Of a stretch of DNA of 64,000 nt, positions 1-10,239 are shown one piece after another. Under the pieces are notes generated by a model that worked only from the letters and a program-made list of their open reading frames with translations, did not search any database and had not been told where the DNA came from. Made by a program: the position numbers and the translations under genes. The DNA is taken from contig JAUYGX010000042.1 of assembly GCA_030690365.1 (NCBI GenBank), forward strand, positions 1 through 64,000. The letters are read 5' to 3'. Position 1 is the first letter of the stretch. Every line of letters begins with the position of its first letter. This DNA comes from Bacteroidales bacterium. GTDB taxonomy: Bacteria > Bacteroidota > Bacteroidia > Bacteroidales > F082.

Positions 1-2
1 CA

Positions 3-1949
3 GGACAGATGACTGCATTTGGTGTACCTTATGTAGGTGGCGTTACTCCTAGTGGTGGCATACCTGAAGGCTTAATTGGCTTCAAAGTATATCAGGACAG
101 TGAATGGATTGCCGATGTAGCTTACGATAATGAAGGAACAGAAGATTGGATTTATCACGTGATCAATCCTATTGATCCGGGTACTTACCTCTATGATGTA
201 TCTGCAATCTATGATCTTACATCCTATGGCTTCGCCGGAGAAATCGGAGAATCGGCCTGGGAAGGCACCGACACCGTACATGTAGTATGGGGCTTCCCAT
301 TGCCATTCTTTGAAGGATGGGATCAGGGTACCTTTGGATTCAATTCATGGATGACCTCCGGCACCAACTGGAAGATCAATTCAGTAGCAGGCTCACCAGC
401 ACCAGCTGCAGAATTTACCTGGGATCCATTGCTTGAAAACGACTACAGCTCGACCCTCACCAGCAATCCATTGGATGCTGACCTGATGACCGAAGGCAAC
501 ATGTTCCTTGACTTCGACATTAAATTAAACGACCGTAACTCAACAGGATTGGAAATGTTGACAGCCGAAGTTTACAATGGCTCTACCTGGAGTACGGTAG
601 CTACCTTTGTCAATGATGGCAGCTTCGACTGGACTTCGAACCACATTGATATCAGTGATTACGCTATGACCAATGCGTTCAGAATCCGTTTCAATGCCAC
701 AGGTATGAATTCTTTCGATGTTATTTCATGGTTTGTGGACAACATCTCGGTATACAGAACTTGTCAGAGTGTAAGTGATTTGGCCGCCAGAGAGTACAAT
801 CTTGAAGACGTACTGGTAACCTGGAATGCACCAGTAGCACCGGTAGTAGCCGAGTGGTTGTATTACGATGATGCTACCATTGAATATGTAATGGGATCGA
901 CAGCTGATTGGAGTATCGACGAAGCTATCCGTTTTGAGCCAGCACAAATGGTTGACTTTGCAGGAGCCGCTGTTACCAAGATCAGTGTCTTTATTGACTC
1001 ACGCTTAATCGGCACAGGTACAGTAAGTGCAAAAATCTGGCAGGGAGCCAATGCCAGCAACTTAATCTATGAAGAAGATATTACTTCACAGATTGTAATT
1101 GGTGACGACTTCAACGAAGTAACCCTGGCTACCCCTGTAGCATTCGACAACACAGTAGAACTGTGGATTGGCGTAAATACAGCAGGACCTGCTAATACTT
1201 ACGGAGTTGGTATTACCACCGATATGGGCAGTTGGAATCCGAATGCCGACCTTATAAACGATGGCGGTGGATGGTCACATATTCAGGATATGGGAATTTC
1301 TAACCGTGCCTGGTTACTCAGAGGTTTTGTAACCACTGCTTACCAGACAGTACAGTTAGGCAGCTATACTGACCACACAACTTTAATTGGTGGCGGACAG
1401 TTATTAGCTACCTCAGCTGATGTTACCATCAACACCGTTACCACCGATCGTGAGATTTCCGGTTTCAAAGTATACCGCAAGACCGACGAGATGGGTGACT
1501 ACACCGAATTATTTACGGTACCTGCAGAAGCCGGAGTTGAAGCTTATAGCTTCCTTGACGAGACAACAGAAATAGGAGGTTCTTACTGGTACCAGGTAAC
1601 CTGTGTATGGGAAAGCGCCACAGACTTCTGTGAGTCAGCACCAGGATGGAATGTGGCCATGACAGAAGACTTCGTTTTTGTAATACCGGTACTTGATGTA
1701 GACGATGAGGAGGCAGGCGAATTGAACCTGTATCCTAACCCGGCCAAAGACAGGGTAAATGTAACCTCGAAAGTAGCTATGAAACACATCAGTGTGATGA
1801 ACTACGTTGGACAGGTTGTTTACACTGCTGATGTGGCAGGTGAAAATTCTGTAGAACTGAACACCTCATCATTCGAAGCAGGTGTATATGTAGTACAGAT
1901 CAATACCGCCAATGGTTTAGTTACCAAAAGAGTTGTTATTACTGAATAA
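3..1949 (+). CDS. T9SS-secreted surface protein, C-terminal part (5' end outside window)
   Basis: The frame is open to the window edge, so the ATG at 9 is probably internal. The visible 646 residues match the last ~440 residues of the minus-strand protein at 2482-6231 over most of their length (shared pieces such as DPGTY, LTSYGF and SSTLTS), which implies about 800 residues are missing upstream. The domains look like fibronectin-type and MAM/cleaved-adhesin beta-sandwiches. The last ~80 residues carry LNLYPNPAKD, VMNYVGQVVY and GVYVVQI, a type A Por/T9SS sorting domain that sends the protein through the type IX system to the cell surface. Residues ~290-440 contain an insertion lacking in the paralogue. 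Substrate or ligand is unknown. Confidence 0.85.
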   Translation, partial: GQMTAFGVPYVGGVTPSGGIPEGLIGFKVYQDSEWIADVAYDNEGTEDWIYHVINPIDPGTYLYDVSAIYDLTSYGFAGEIGESAWEGTDTVHVVWGFPLPFFEGWDQGTFGFNSWMTSGTNWKINSVAGSPAPAAEFTWDPLLENDYSSTLTSNPLDADLMTEGNMFLDFDIKLNDRNSTGLEMLTAEVYNGSTWSTVATFVNDGSFDWTSNHIDISDYAMTNAFRIRFNATGMNSFDVISWFVDNISVYRTCQSVSDLAAREYNLEDVLVTWNAPVAPVVAEWLYYDDATIEYVMGSTADWSIDEAIRFEPAQMVDFAGAAVTKISVFIDSRLIGTGTVSAKIWQGANASNLIYEEDITSQIVIGDDFNEVTLATPVAFDNTVELWIGVNTAGPANTYGVGITTDMGSWNPNADLINDGGGWSHIQDMGISNRAWLLRGFVTTAYQTVQLGSYTDHTTLIGGGQLLATSADVTINTVTTDREISGFKVYRKTDEMGDYTELFTVPAEAGVEAYSFLDETTEIGGSYWYQVTCVWESATDFCESAPGWNVAMTEDFVFVIPVLDVDDEEAGELNLYPNPAKDRVNVTSKVAMKHISVMNYVGQVVYTADVAGENSVELNTSSFEAGVYVVQINTANGLVTKRVVITE

Positions 1950-1985
1950 CAATCCCCACAGGTAGAAGAATTCTACCAATAAATA

Positions 1986-2016
1986 AAGGGAGCATCCATC
2001 GGGTGCTCCCTTTTTG
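1986..2016 (+). terminator. Rho-independent terminator after the T9SS protein gene
   Basis: A 10-bp stem GGGAGCATCC / GGGTGCTCCC (one G-T pair) with loop ATC is followed by five T. It lies 37 bases after the stop codon. The same 29 bases recur at 6384-6412. Confidence 0.85.
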
Positions 2017-2481
2017 TTTGCCTGCCAGACAAACCATTGCAGCAGTTTGCAAGAAACTGTGTCGCCTAATCAGGAGTAAAGACAATGCCAAGCCAAGTGC
2101 ATTGCAGGCAACAGCAGGTTGTGAAGGAAGCGCTTAGCACGTTTATGGAACGTAACACAAGCCTGACTTCAGTTAGACAGGTAAACTGATTTTGGTATGT
2201 ATTTGAGGTAAGGTTGCAAAAAGTGCCAATACCCAAACTCCGAATACTTACTATTAATTGTTTACCAGAAAGGCTGCTGGCAAAGTTCTCCACCACCAGA
2301 TCATCATGCCAGAAGAACATGCTTTGAAAAATCCTGAAAATCCACTCCAATTCCGATTTTTCCAAATAAATATGCCCTAAAACGCAAAATGTTTTTGCAT
2401 ATCTATCTGATAATCAATATAGGCATTTATGGTCGTTCAAGTGATGCCCAAAACAGGGTAGGTAACTACTAAAATGAATGA
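2017..2481. other. Intergenic region between convergent T9SS genes
   Basis: There is no supported gene in these 465 bases. The reading frames present are short, lack family resemblance and have no promoter of the TAnnTTTG type. It separates the stop codons of two convergent paralogues and no clear terminator is seen for the minus-strand gene. Confidence 0.5.
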
Positions 2482-5400
2482 TTATTCTGCAATAACAACT
2501 CTTCTTGTAAACACCCCTTTGGTCGTATTAATCTGTACAATATAAATGCCGGCTTCGTAAGAAGCTGTATTGAATACTACAGAGTTTTCACCGGCAAGTT
2601 GTACATTGTAAACCACTTGACCAAGATAGTTGATCATCGTTACCAGATTTATGGCTGCCTCAGAAGTTATGTTTACTTTTTCGGTGACCGGATTGGGGAA
2701 AAGACTAATGCCTTCAGTTTCAAGATTGTTAACATCAAGAATGAGTACATAAACATAATCTTCAGTCATGGCCACATTGTATCCCGGAGTAGACTCGCAA
2801 TGGTCGGTTTCACTTTCCCATACACAAGTTATCTGGTACCAGTATCCATTTCCGGTTACGGTTGTTTCATCAAGATAGGTGTACACTTCAACTCCTGCTT
2901 CAGAGGGAACAAAATCAAACAATTCATAATCAGATATCTCGTCGGTTTTCCGATAGATATTAAAACCTGTAATCTGCCGATCATCCTTGCGTGATGTTAT
3001 TTCATCCTGACCTGATCCGAATATTAAAAAGTTCTTTATAGGTACATTGGGAGCATTCCATTCAAGCAGAGCACTTTCCATATTGAATTCAGTCACAGCC
3101 AGGTTAGCAACGCTTTCGCAGACCCTATAAACAAGGATATTATCCACCAACCAGGAATCTATATCGTTTGAATTCTGTCCGTGGGCGTTAAGACGGATTT
3201 TAACCACCTCACTCATTGCATAAGCTGTAATATCCAGATGTTGAGGAGTGAATTCAAAACTTCCTTCGTTTTTAAAGGTAGCTACTGTATGCCACAAATT
3301 CCCATCATACACTTCCACATCCAGTATTTCCAGGCCCGTGGCATTCTTGTCATTGAGTTTGATATCCAGATCCAGATACAAAACGCCTTCAGTAAGCTCG
3401 TATGCATTCAGGTGATAACTTGTCAGAGTTGAACTATAATTGTCTGCTAACAAAGGAAGACCTGTAAATTGTGCTGTAGGAGCAGGATTACCGTCTATGG
3501 TAGTAATCTGCCAATTCGATCGGCTCACCTGCCATCCATTGAATTCAAACGTCCCACTATCCCAACCTTCAGCAAACGGAATGGTGGTTCCAAAGACTAC
3601 TTGGACGGTATCCGAGTAGTCTTTTAAAGATTCTCCTGTTTCGCCCGGAAATCCATAGCTGGTAAGATCATATTCTGCCAAGACACCAAAAACGTAGGTG
3701 CCGGGGTCAATGGCAGCCACCGTGTAGAAAATTGTATCAGAAATACTTTGGCCGTCGTAGGGTATTTGGGCGATTTCAATTTCATTCTGATATAACCTAA
3801 AATTAATAAGGCCATTCGGTGGATCTATCAAGCTATCAGGTAATTTTGTCTGCTCACAAGCAAATAAAAGATCGTCAGAATTCTGTATGGAGGCAACATT
3901 TTCCAAGTATTTAGTTCCATATTCCGAAGGAGGGTTCCACATGAGTGGCACTTCTTCAGTCCCATCCACATATTGATCGTCCACATTACGAGGAGGATAC
4001 AAAAATCCGGAAGTCCATGAATACACCACAGGTTCTTCTATACTACAGGCATAAATAGGGGAAATTCCTGCCTGATAGGTTTGTCCATAATACAAATTTT
4101 GAAATTGATAAGCTCTAGCATCTACAGGGTTTTCTGCCACAAGTCCCCCATCCAAATAAATACGGTATCCCGATATTTCAGCAGGGCCATTTGTAATAGA
4201 TACGTTGTCGATGGCCAAGCCACTGCAAGTTAAATTGTGATTATTATAATGAAATGCAAACCAAATATTTGATTCCCCATTTAAACCAGAGAAGGCACTT
4301 AAGTCCAACATGGCATGAGTCCATACAATAACCGGTTGCAAAGTTTCAATTACCTCCCAGGTAGCTCCGGCATCCAAACTATATTCCACATAAGCAGTCT
4401 CACCATTGAACATGGTGAAAAAATAATCGAAATGCATTGCAAAGGAAGGACTTTCTCTCAAGTCAATATTTGGTGTAATCAGATAATCCATAGAGGCATC
4501 CAAACCGGGGTAAAGATCGGAATTGGTTACGGCATAATACCCATCGCCCGGAGGTACTGGAAATCCTGCACTTCCACCATCTTCGCTTCGGAACCATCCC
4601 GCTCCAACCGTGACCGATTGCCATCCCTGTGGAGGGAAATAACTTCCTTCGAACTCTTGTACTTCCAAAGCTGTAATCACAGGCTCATCCCAAGTGGCTA
4701 TGTTGGTTACACTATTTACCATCACATTTCGGGCAGGATAAAATTTTTGGGTAAGGACGACATCTATAATGGTATCATGAGTAATGTTCACCTCGAACAT
4801 CACAGGATTAAATCCCACATGAGAGATATTAAGCGAGTAATTTCCAAAAATGATACTATCAAATACAGCTGTCCCGCTTGAATTTGTCAACTCCAGATCC
4901 ATTTGAAACGGACAATCCAGCCCATACATTGACACTTCCGCTCCTTCAGCAAAACCTCCATCACATAGTAATACATTTACCGTCACTTCGGCATCCATCA
5001 AGTGTCCTACTACGTTGGAATAGGTCCATCCGGATTCGCCACTCGAATAAACCACCTTTACTGCATAAGCATAAAAACCAGCTGACATAAATGCCCAGCC
5101 TCCATCACTATAGCCGGCTCCAGACAAACTACCAAGCGGGGTTAATGTTCCTGTTTCCGGCCCTATACAAGGGTCAAAGTTTGTAACCAATGCCACTATA
5201 TAATTCTCTAAATTACGATATTCAGGGGTTGATAAATTGGGCAATTTAGATGAAAATTCCATATTTTCGGCACTTTTGGTAGATACTAAATTATTGGCAC
5301 CAAACATATATGCCCTGATCATATAATCCTGATTTACATTATGCATCCAACTACCTCCGGGAGCTTTTTCGTACGAATGGAGAGCCAATGGTTGATTTGT

Positions 5401-6231
5401 ATTTGCAGCAATAGGCGCTGAATTTTCTGGAGGACCCAACTGGGTCATGGCCAGGTAAAAATCACCCTCCTCAATTATGGAATTAAACGCATTACTGAAA
5501 TCAACCCAACCATAAGTATTTACCGTAAGAATAGCGGAATCTAATACAGTACCGGGTAAACCTCCGGGGCCATCATCATCTAGAATGCTTATTTTGACCT
5601 CTGTTCCCAGAAAATTTCCTCCAACTGGAAAACTACCATCGCCTACATCTATTCGGCCTCCGGTTATGGTAGCAGGATATCCCTCCGGTAAAAATCTTAC
5701 TGCAACCATTCCTCCTGGCGAGGACCAATTGGTATAGTCTTCAGTGGAACCATCATCATACAGTATTTCATAAGCTCCCATGGGTAACGACCATGTAACC
5801 AAACATTCGGTATCAGCCTCATTGGGATCGGCTAAAACCCATTGCACAGGGTATGGTGTAGCATATATACAAATATTTAATTCATAGGGAATCCCATCCA
5901 CAACATTAACTCCGATTTCAGCCATTGACTCATATCCTAGTTTGGTAAACAAAATGTCATAAGTACCCGGATCAAGGAAAAATTCATAGTAACCGGCAGC
6001 ATTTGTTTGAACCGTTTCCATTGCCCATACGTTTACCCCTGTTACAGGTAACCCGGTAATACAATCGGTAACCACTCCATAAACCATCGTAGGTGGTAGT
6101 CCTGATGAAGCCCCTTTATCTTGTTTTGCACCAAAGTGCTCGCCTTGTTGTGATAAGATATTATGATTGGGAAAAACAGTTGTCGAGGAGACCACCAGAA
6201 TAAACAATAGTAACTTTCTTAAATTTTTCAT
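2482..6231 (-). CDS. Large T9SS-secreted multidomain adhesin-like protein
   Basis: The product has 1249 residues and starts with a signal peptide (MKNLRKLLLFILVVSSTTVF). A carboxypeptidase-regulatory-like domain follows (about 47-125, GVVTDCITGLPVTGVNVWA), then a domain with the DDDGPGGLPGTV motif (~210-310), a second carboxypeptidase-regulatory-like or PEGA-like stretch (~415-490), a cleaved-adhesin/MAM domain (~525-690), a second MAM-like domain (~850-1010) and a type A T9SS sorting domain (~1165-1249, SLFPNPVTEK ... GIYIVQINTT). This is a cell-surface or secreted protein. No peptidase active-site motif was recognised, so adhesin or matrix protein is more likely than protease. Its C-terminal 440 residues are paralogous to the convergent gene at the window start. 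Confidence 0.85.
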   Translation of the reverse strand: MKNLRKLLLFILVVSSTTVFPNHNILSQQGEHFGAKQDKGASSGLPPTMVYGVVTDCITGLPVTGVNVWAMETVQTNAAGYYEFFLDPGTYDILFTKLGYESMAEIGVNVVDGIPYELNICIYATPYPVQWVLADPNEADTECLVTWSLPMGAYEILYDDGSTEDYTNWSSPGGMVAVRFLPEGYPATITGGRIDVGDGSFPVGGNFLGTEVKISILDDDGPGGLPGTVLDSAILTVNTYGWVDFSNAFNSIIEEGDFYLAMTQLGPPENSAPIAANTNQPLALHSYEKAPGGSWMHNVNQDYMIRAYMFGANNLVSTKSAENMEFSSKLPNLSTPEYRNLENYIVALVTNFDPCIGPETGTLTPLGSLSGAGYSDGGWAFMSAGFYAYAVKVVYSSGESGWTYSNVVGHLMDAEVTVNVLLCDGGFAEGAEVSMYGLDCPFQMDLELTNSSGTAVFDSIIFGNYSLNISHVGFNPVMFEVNITHDTIIDVVLTQKFYPARNVMVNSVTNIATWDEPVITALEVQEFEGSYFPPQGWQSVTVGAGWFRSEDGGSAGFPVPPGDGYYAVTNSDLYPGLDASMDYLITPNIDLRESPSFAMHFDYFFTMFNGETAYVEYSLDAGATWEVIETLQPVIVWTHAMLDLSAFSGLNGESNIWFAFHYNNHNLTCSGLAIDNVSITNGPAEISGYRIYLDGGLVAENPVDARAYQFQNLYYGQTYQAGISPIYACSIEEPVVYSWTSGFLYPPRNVDDQYVDGTEEVPLMWNPPSEYGTKYLENVASIQNSDDLLFACEQTKLPDSLIDPPNGLINFRLYQNEIEIAQIPYDGQSISDTIFYTVAAIDPGTYVFGVLAEYDLTSYGFPGETGESLKDYSDTVQVVFGTTIPFAEGWDSGTFEFNGWQVSRSNWQITTIDGNPAPTAQFTGLPLLADNYSSTLTSYHLNAYELTEGVLYLDLDIKLNDKNATGLEILDVEVYDGNLWHTVATFKNEGSFEFTPQHLDITAYAMSEVVKIRLNAHGQNSNDIDSWLVDNILVYRVCESVANLAVTEFNMESALLEWNAPNVPIKNFLIFGSGQDEITSRKDDRQITGFNIYRKTDEISDYELFDFVPSEAGVEVYTYLDETTVTGNGYWYQITCVWESETDHCESTPGYNVAMTEDYVYVLILDVNNLETEGISLFPNPVTEKVNITSEAAINLVTMINYLGQVVYNVQLAGENSVVFNTASYEAGIYIVQINTTKGVFTRRVVIAE

Positions 6232-6383
6232 CTTGTAGCTTATTGTTGGATAATAGGAATCGGCTCATTTTTAGGCTGATTTATTGCATTCAAAGGTATA
6301 AAAATAATATGCAAAAAACCAAATACTTTTCGATTATATTCTGATTATAAATTAAATACAGTAGAAAAGGGATGAAAACAAAT

Positions 6384-6412
6384 AAGGGAGCATCCATCGG
6401 GTGCTCCCTTTT
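6384..6412 (+). repeat. Second copy of the 29-bp terminator hairpin
   Basis: This is identical over 29 bases and in the same orientation as 1986-2014, so the two copies bracket the 3.7-kb minus-strand T9SS gene. Here the hairpin lies just upstream of the ABC-F start and is not downstream of any plus-strand gene. It may be a relic of a duplication or insertion that split an original 'T9SS gene - terminator - ABC-F' arrangement. Confidence 0.75.
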
Positions 6413-6418
6413 GTTTTT

Positions 6419-6426
6419 TACCTTTG
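6419..6426 (+). promoter_or_regulatory. Bacteroidota -7 box (TACCTTTG) of the ABC-F gene
   Basis: TACCTTTG matches TAnnTTTG and ends 9 bases before the ATG at 6436, implying a leader of only a few bases. No TTTG -33 element is seen at the usual 17-23 base spacing; the hairpin at 6384-6412 occupies that place. Confidence 0.5.
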
Positions 6427-6435
6427 CGCTCGCTT

Positions 6436-8379
6436 ATGATAACCATAAATAATGTAACAAAAGAATTTGGTGGAACACCCATTTTTACAGGGGTTACCTT
6501 CCATATTAATCCGCGCGACCGGATTGGATTGGCGGGCATGAATGGTGCCGGGAAAACTACCTTGCTCAAAATACTAAATGGCCTTATTCAACCTGATAAT
6601 GGCTCAGTAGCCGTTCCTCCGGACCATTCAGCCGGATATTTACCTCAGGAGAAGAAAATATTCAGCCAACTGAATATAGTAGATGAAACAATGCTGGCTG
6701 TTAATTTTATAGCTGCATTAGAGACAGAATCGGAGAAAATCCAGTTGGAACTGGGTGCACCCGATTACAATGAGAAGATATATACCCGGAAACTAAGCAG
6801 ACTCGAAGAAATAAATGCCATTTTAAAGTATTATACTCCGGAACGAATCCGGGGAGATGCTGAGCGTTATTTAACGGGCCTGGGATTTGCACACTCGGAA
6901 TTTACCCGTCCGATGATGAGTTTTAGCCAGGGTTGGCAGATGCGTGTTGAGCTGGCCAAATTGCTGTTGCTGCAACCCTCGTTGCTGTTGCTTGATGAGC
7001 CAACCAACCACCTGGACATTGAATCGATTCAATGGTTGGAAGATTTTTTAATCAATTATACAGGAGCGGTAGTAGTTGTGTCGCACGACCGTACCTTACT
7101 CGACCATGTTACCAATCGCACCATTGAAATAAACAATGGGAAGGCATTCGATTATGCGGTTTCCTATTCCAAATACATAGAATTAAGAAACGAGAGGGAA
7201 GAACAAACCCAGGCCACCTACGACAATCAGCAAAAGCAAATCAAAGAGATTGAGCGCTTTGTAGAACGATTCAGATACAAGGCCTCTAAGGCCAAACAGG
7301 TGCAGTCGCGGGTGAAGTTGCTTCAGAAAATGGATACCGTTGAATTGGAAAACCTGGATAAATCATCCATTTACTTTAAATTTCCGCCGCCTCCGCACAG
7401 CGGTAAAATTACCGTTGAAGGCAGCAAGTTGACAAAAAAATATGGTGATAAGGTTGTACTCAACAGTATCGACTTTCAGATATTACGTGGTGAAAAAGTA
7501 GCTTTTGTCGGGAGAAATGGAGAAGGCAAATCTACTTTAGCGAAGATGATTGCTGACAATCTTCAGCATGAAGGCACGTTAAAACACGGACATCAGGTAA
7601 AAGTGGGGTATTTTGCCCAAGACCAAAACGACCGCATGGACCAGGAACTCACGGTTTTCGATACCATCGATCAGGTGGCTGTGGGTGATATCAGGCCAAG
7701 AATCAGGGATATTCTGGGTTCGTTTTTATTCCGGGGTGACGATCTGGATAAAAAGGTAAAAGTCCTCTCAGGAGGTGAAAAATCCCGGTTATCCTTGGTT
7801 AGGCTGTTGCTTTCGCCCAGTAATTTTTTGTTGCTCGATGAGCCGACCAACCACCTGGACATCCAGTCGAAGGAAATACTAAAGGCTGCCATCATGGAAT
7901 TCACCGGAACAGTGGTCATTGTATCGCACGACCGGGATTTCCTACAGGGGTTAACTTCGAGGTTGTATGAGTTTAAAAACGGAAAAATTAAGGAACATTT
8001 AGGTGATATCAGCACCTATCTGGAAAAACGAAAAATTGAAGGTCTCACCTCACTCGAATACCGCGATCCTTCGATTACAGTCGAACCAAAGGCTCCGACT
8101 GAAAACAAAATCAAACGGGAATTGAAAAAGGAGCAGGACAAGGAACTGCGTAAAATAGAAAAAGAAATCAAGCTGGTCGAAGACTCAATTCATCAAAAGG
8201 AAAAAGAACTGGAACTGGTAAATCAGAGGCTGTCGCAACCCACCTTATATCCACTGGAAATCCAGTCCGGGGAATTGTTTAAGAAGCACGATCAACTCGA
8301 CAACGAATTGTTTAGTCTGATGGAAAAGTGGGAAATACTTCAGACCAATTTCGAAAATGCGAAGTCAGTAGAACCGTAA
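6436..8379 (+). CDS. ABC-F family ATPase (translation factor type)
   Basis: The product has 647 residues. Two ABC domains are present without membrane segments: first Walker A GMNGAGKTT and Walker B LLLLDEPTNHLD, second Walker A GRNGEGKST, signature LSGGEKSRLSL and Walker B FLLLDEPTNHLD. The inter-domain linker is rich in Lys/Arg (RYKASKAKQVQSRVKLLQKM), as in ribosome-binding ABC-F proteins, and the last ~90 residues form a charged coiled coil. Such proteins act at the ribosomal E site. ATG at 6436 is preferred over an upstream TTG at 6424 because the TTG lies inside the promoter box and the protein aligns from MITINNV. The gene abuts the convergent polyprenyl synthase with no gap. Confidence 0.92.
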   Translation: MITINNVTKEFGGTPIFTGVTFHINPRDRIGLAGMNGAGKTTLLKILNGLIQPDNGSVAVPPDHSAGYLPQEKKIFSQLNIVDETMLAVNFIAALETESEKIQLELGAPDYNEKIYTRKLSRLEEINAILKYYTPERIRGDAERYLTGLGFAHSEFTRPMMSFSQGWQMRVELAKLLLLQPSLLLLDEPTNHLDIESIQWLEDFLINYTGAVVVVSHDRTLLDHVTNRTIEINNGKAFDYAVSYSKYIELRNEREEQTQATYDNQQKQIKEIERFVERFRYKASKAKQVQSRVKLLQKMDTVELENLDKSSIYFKFPPPPHSGKITVEGSKLTKKYGDKVVLNSIDFQILRGEKVAFVGRNGEGKSTLAKMIADNLQHEGTLKHGHQVKVGYFAQDQNDRMDQELTVFDTIDQVAVGDIRPRIRDILGSFLFRGDDLDKKVKVLSGGEKSRLSLVRLLLSPSNFLLLDEPTNHLDIQSKEILKAAIMEFTGTVVIVSHDRDFLQGLTSRLYEFKNGKIKEHLGDISTYLEKRKIEGLTSLEYRDPSITVEPKAPTENKIKRELKKEQDKELRKIEKEIKLVEDSIHQKEKELELVNQRLSQPTLYPLEIQSGELFKKHDQLDNELFSLMEKWEILQTNFENAKSVEP

Positions 8380-9354
8380 TTACTTTTCGCGTTCAACCAT
8401 CTTGGAGGCTACATCCCTGAGAATTTCCTTGTTTTTTTCGTCAATATTCACTTTGTCGAGGAATTCCATTCCCCTGGAATAGAATTTTTCAATTTCATTG
8501 GTGGTCATTTTTTCAATTTCCAACCGATTGAAAATGGCTTTCACCTCTTTTATTTTTGTCGCAGCATCTATCTCTACCATATTGTATAAATAAACAAGCC
8601 GTTGCTGCGTAGGGGCATCACTACATTCCAAAGCCTTGATATACAGGAATGTTTTTTTGTTGGTGACGATATCGCCTCCTGTTTTTTTTCCGAAAATACT
8701 TTCATTGCCAAAGGTGTCGAGCAGATCGTCCTTCAGTTGAAATCCCAATCCGATATTCACACCAAACTGATACAGGTTATCTGCCTCAGCAATAGAAGCG
8801 CCGCCAATCAGTGCGCCGATTTTCAGGCTGGCACCAAACAACACGCCTGTTTTCAGCCTGATCATGTTGATGTATTCATCAACACTCACCAGGTTATTGG
8901 TTTCGTAATTCAAATCGAATTGCTGGCCTTCGCACACCTCAATGGCGGTTTGGTTGAAAACACTCAGAATATCGTACAAAATTTCCTTATTGGCCTGCTG
9001 GGCGTGCTGATAAGCCAAAGCAAACAAAGTATCGCCCGATAGAATGGCAATATTTCCATTCCACTTCCTGTACACGGTTTCCTTCCCTCTGCGGATGGGT
9101 GCATTGTCCATGATGTCATCATGAATCAGCGTAAAGTTGTGAAACAACTCAATGGCGATGGATTGTTGCAGCGCTCTTTCGGCATCACCACAAAACAATT
9201 CACAGGCCATCAAAGTCAACACCGGACGGATGCGTTTGCCACCGTAACCTAAAGTATAGCTGATGGGTTCGTAGAGTTCACCAGGTTCTCCACTAAAATT
9301 CTGCGCCTCCAGTTGATGTTCAAAATAATTGATCAGTTGCTCGTAATTTTTCAT
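8380..9354 (-). CDS. Polyprenyl (geranylgeranyl/farnesyl-type) diphosphate synthase
   Basis: The product has 324 residues and is an all-helical trans-prenyltransferase. The first aspartate-rich motif is DDIMD in LIHDDIMDNAPIRRG and the second is DDLLD in FQLKDDLLDTFG; both bind Mg-diphosphate. GGKRIRP near the N terminus is the isopentenyl diphosphate site. Chain length cannot be fixed from motifs alone. The role is short-chain prenyl diphosphate supply for quinone and lipid-carrier synthesis. It is transcribed away from rfbA, which ends 18 bases upstream of its start, so the two probably share a transcript. Confidence 0.92.
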   Translation of the reverse strand: MKNYEQLINYFEHQLEAQNFSGEPGELYEPISYTLGYGGKRIRPVLTLMACELFCGDAERALQQSIAIELFHNFTLIHDDIMDNAPIRRGKETVYRKWNGNIAILSGDTLFALAYQHAQQANKEILYDILSVFNQTAIEVCEGQQFDLNYETNNLVSVDEYINMIRLKTGVLFGASLKIGALIGGASIAEADNLYQFGVNIGLGFQLKDDLLDTFGNESIFGKKTGGDIVTNKKTFLYIKALECSDAPTQQRLVYLYNMVEIDAATKIKEVKAIFNRLEIEKMTTNEIEKFYSRGMEFLDKVNIDEKNKEILRDVASKMVEREK

Positions 9355-9371
9355 CCTGAATCGATAAAAAT

Positions 9372-10235
9372 TTATTGCTTTATTAACCCCATCAGGTACT
9401 CACCATAGCCACTTTTAAGCAAGGGTTTTGCAATGATTTCAAGTTGTTGAGTACTGATAAAGCCTTTTTTGAACGCAATTTCCTCTATACATCCAATCTT
9501 TAAGCCCTGGCGTTCCTGTATTACTTCAACAAATTGCGAAGCCTGGGTCAGGGATGAAAAGGTACCGGTATCCAGCCAGGCAGTACCACGGCTCAACATG
9601 CCTACTTTTAATTTGCCTTCTTTTAAATAATACTTATTGACATCTGTAATTTCGTATTCTCCTCTGGCACTTGGTTTTAGATTTTTTGCGACATCAACTA
9701 CTGAGTTGTCGTAGAAATATAAACCAGGGACGGCATAAGACGATTTTGGTTTTTCAGGTTTTTCTTCGATGGAAATGGCATGAAAATTTTCGTCAAACTC
9801 TACCACTCCGTACCTCTCCGGATCGGATACGTGGTAGGCAAACACAACACCTCCCACAGGATCGTTATTTTTTACCAGAAGTTCCTGAAGGCCGCTTCCA
9901 TAAAAGATGTTGTCGCCCAGGATAAGCGAAACTTTGTCGTTGCCGATAAATTTTTCACCAATCACAAAAGCCTGTGCCAGTCCATTGGGTACCACCTGTT
10001 CGGCATATTCAATGGAACAGCCAATCTGGCTTCCATCGCCCAACAGCAATTTAAAATTAGGCAAATCGTGAGGCGTTGAGATGAGCAGGATTTCTTTGAT
10101 CCCTGCCATCATCAGCACCGAAAGTGGATAATAAATCATGGGCTTGTCGTAAACCGGCATTAGCTGTTTGCTTACCGCGATGGTAAGTGGATGCAGTCGT
10201 GTTCCGGCTCCGCCGGCCAGAATAATTCCTTTCAT
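9372..10235 (-). CDS. rfbA: Glucose-1-phosphate thymidylyltransferase
   Basis: The product has 287 residues and makes dTDP-glucose from dTTP and glucose-1-phosphate, the first step to dTDP-rhamnose and other surface sugars. It begins [18 protein letters not shown], the nucleotidyltransferase signature, followed by [17 protein letters not shown] and the DNIFYG metal-binding aspartate. An alternative start 45 bases upstream would add a lysine-rich extension that overlaps the MMPL gene, so ATG at 10235 is chosen. No rfbBCD neighbours are present; the gene lies alone between an MMPL protein gene and a prenyl synthase gene. Confidence 0.92.
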   Translation of the reverse strand: MKGIILAGGAGTRLHPLTIAVSKQLMPVYDKPMIYYPLSVLMMAGIKEILLISTPHDLPNFKLLLGDGSQIGCSIEYAEQVVPNGLAQAFVIGEKFIGNDKVSLILGDNIFYGSGLQELLVKNNDPVGGVVFAYHVSDPERYGVVEFDENFHAISIEEKPEKPKSSYAVPGLYFYDNSVVDVAKNLKPSARGEYEITDVNKYYLKEGKLKVGMLSRGTAWLDTGTFSSLTQASQFVEVIQERQGLKIGCIEEIAFKKGFISTQQLEIIAKPLLKSGYGEYLMGLIKQ

Positions 10236-10239
10236 AGGT

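Noticed and set aside
2066-2365. Minus-strand frame of 99 codons in the gap between T9SS genes
   Set aside because: It has no promoter, no domain, an irregular Cys/Leu-rich composition and lies downstream of a terminator in a gene-free stretch.
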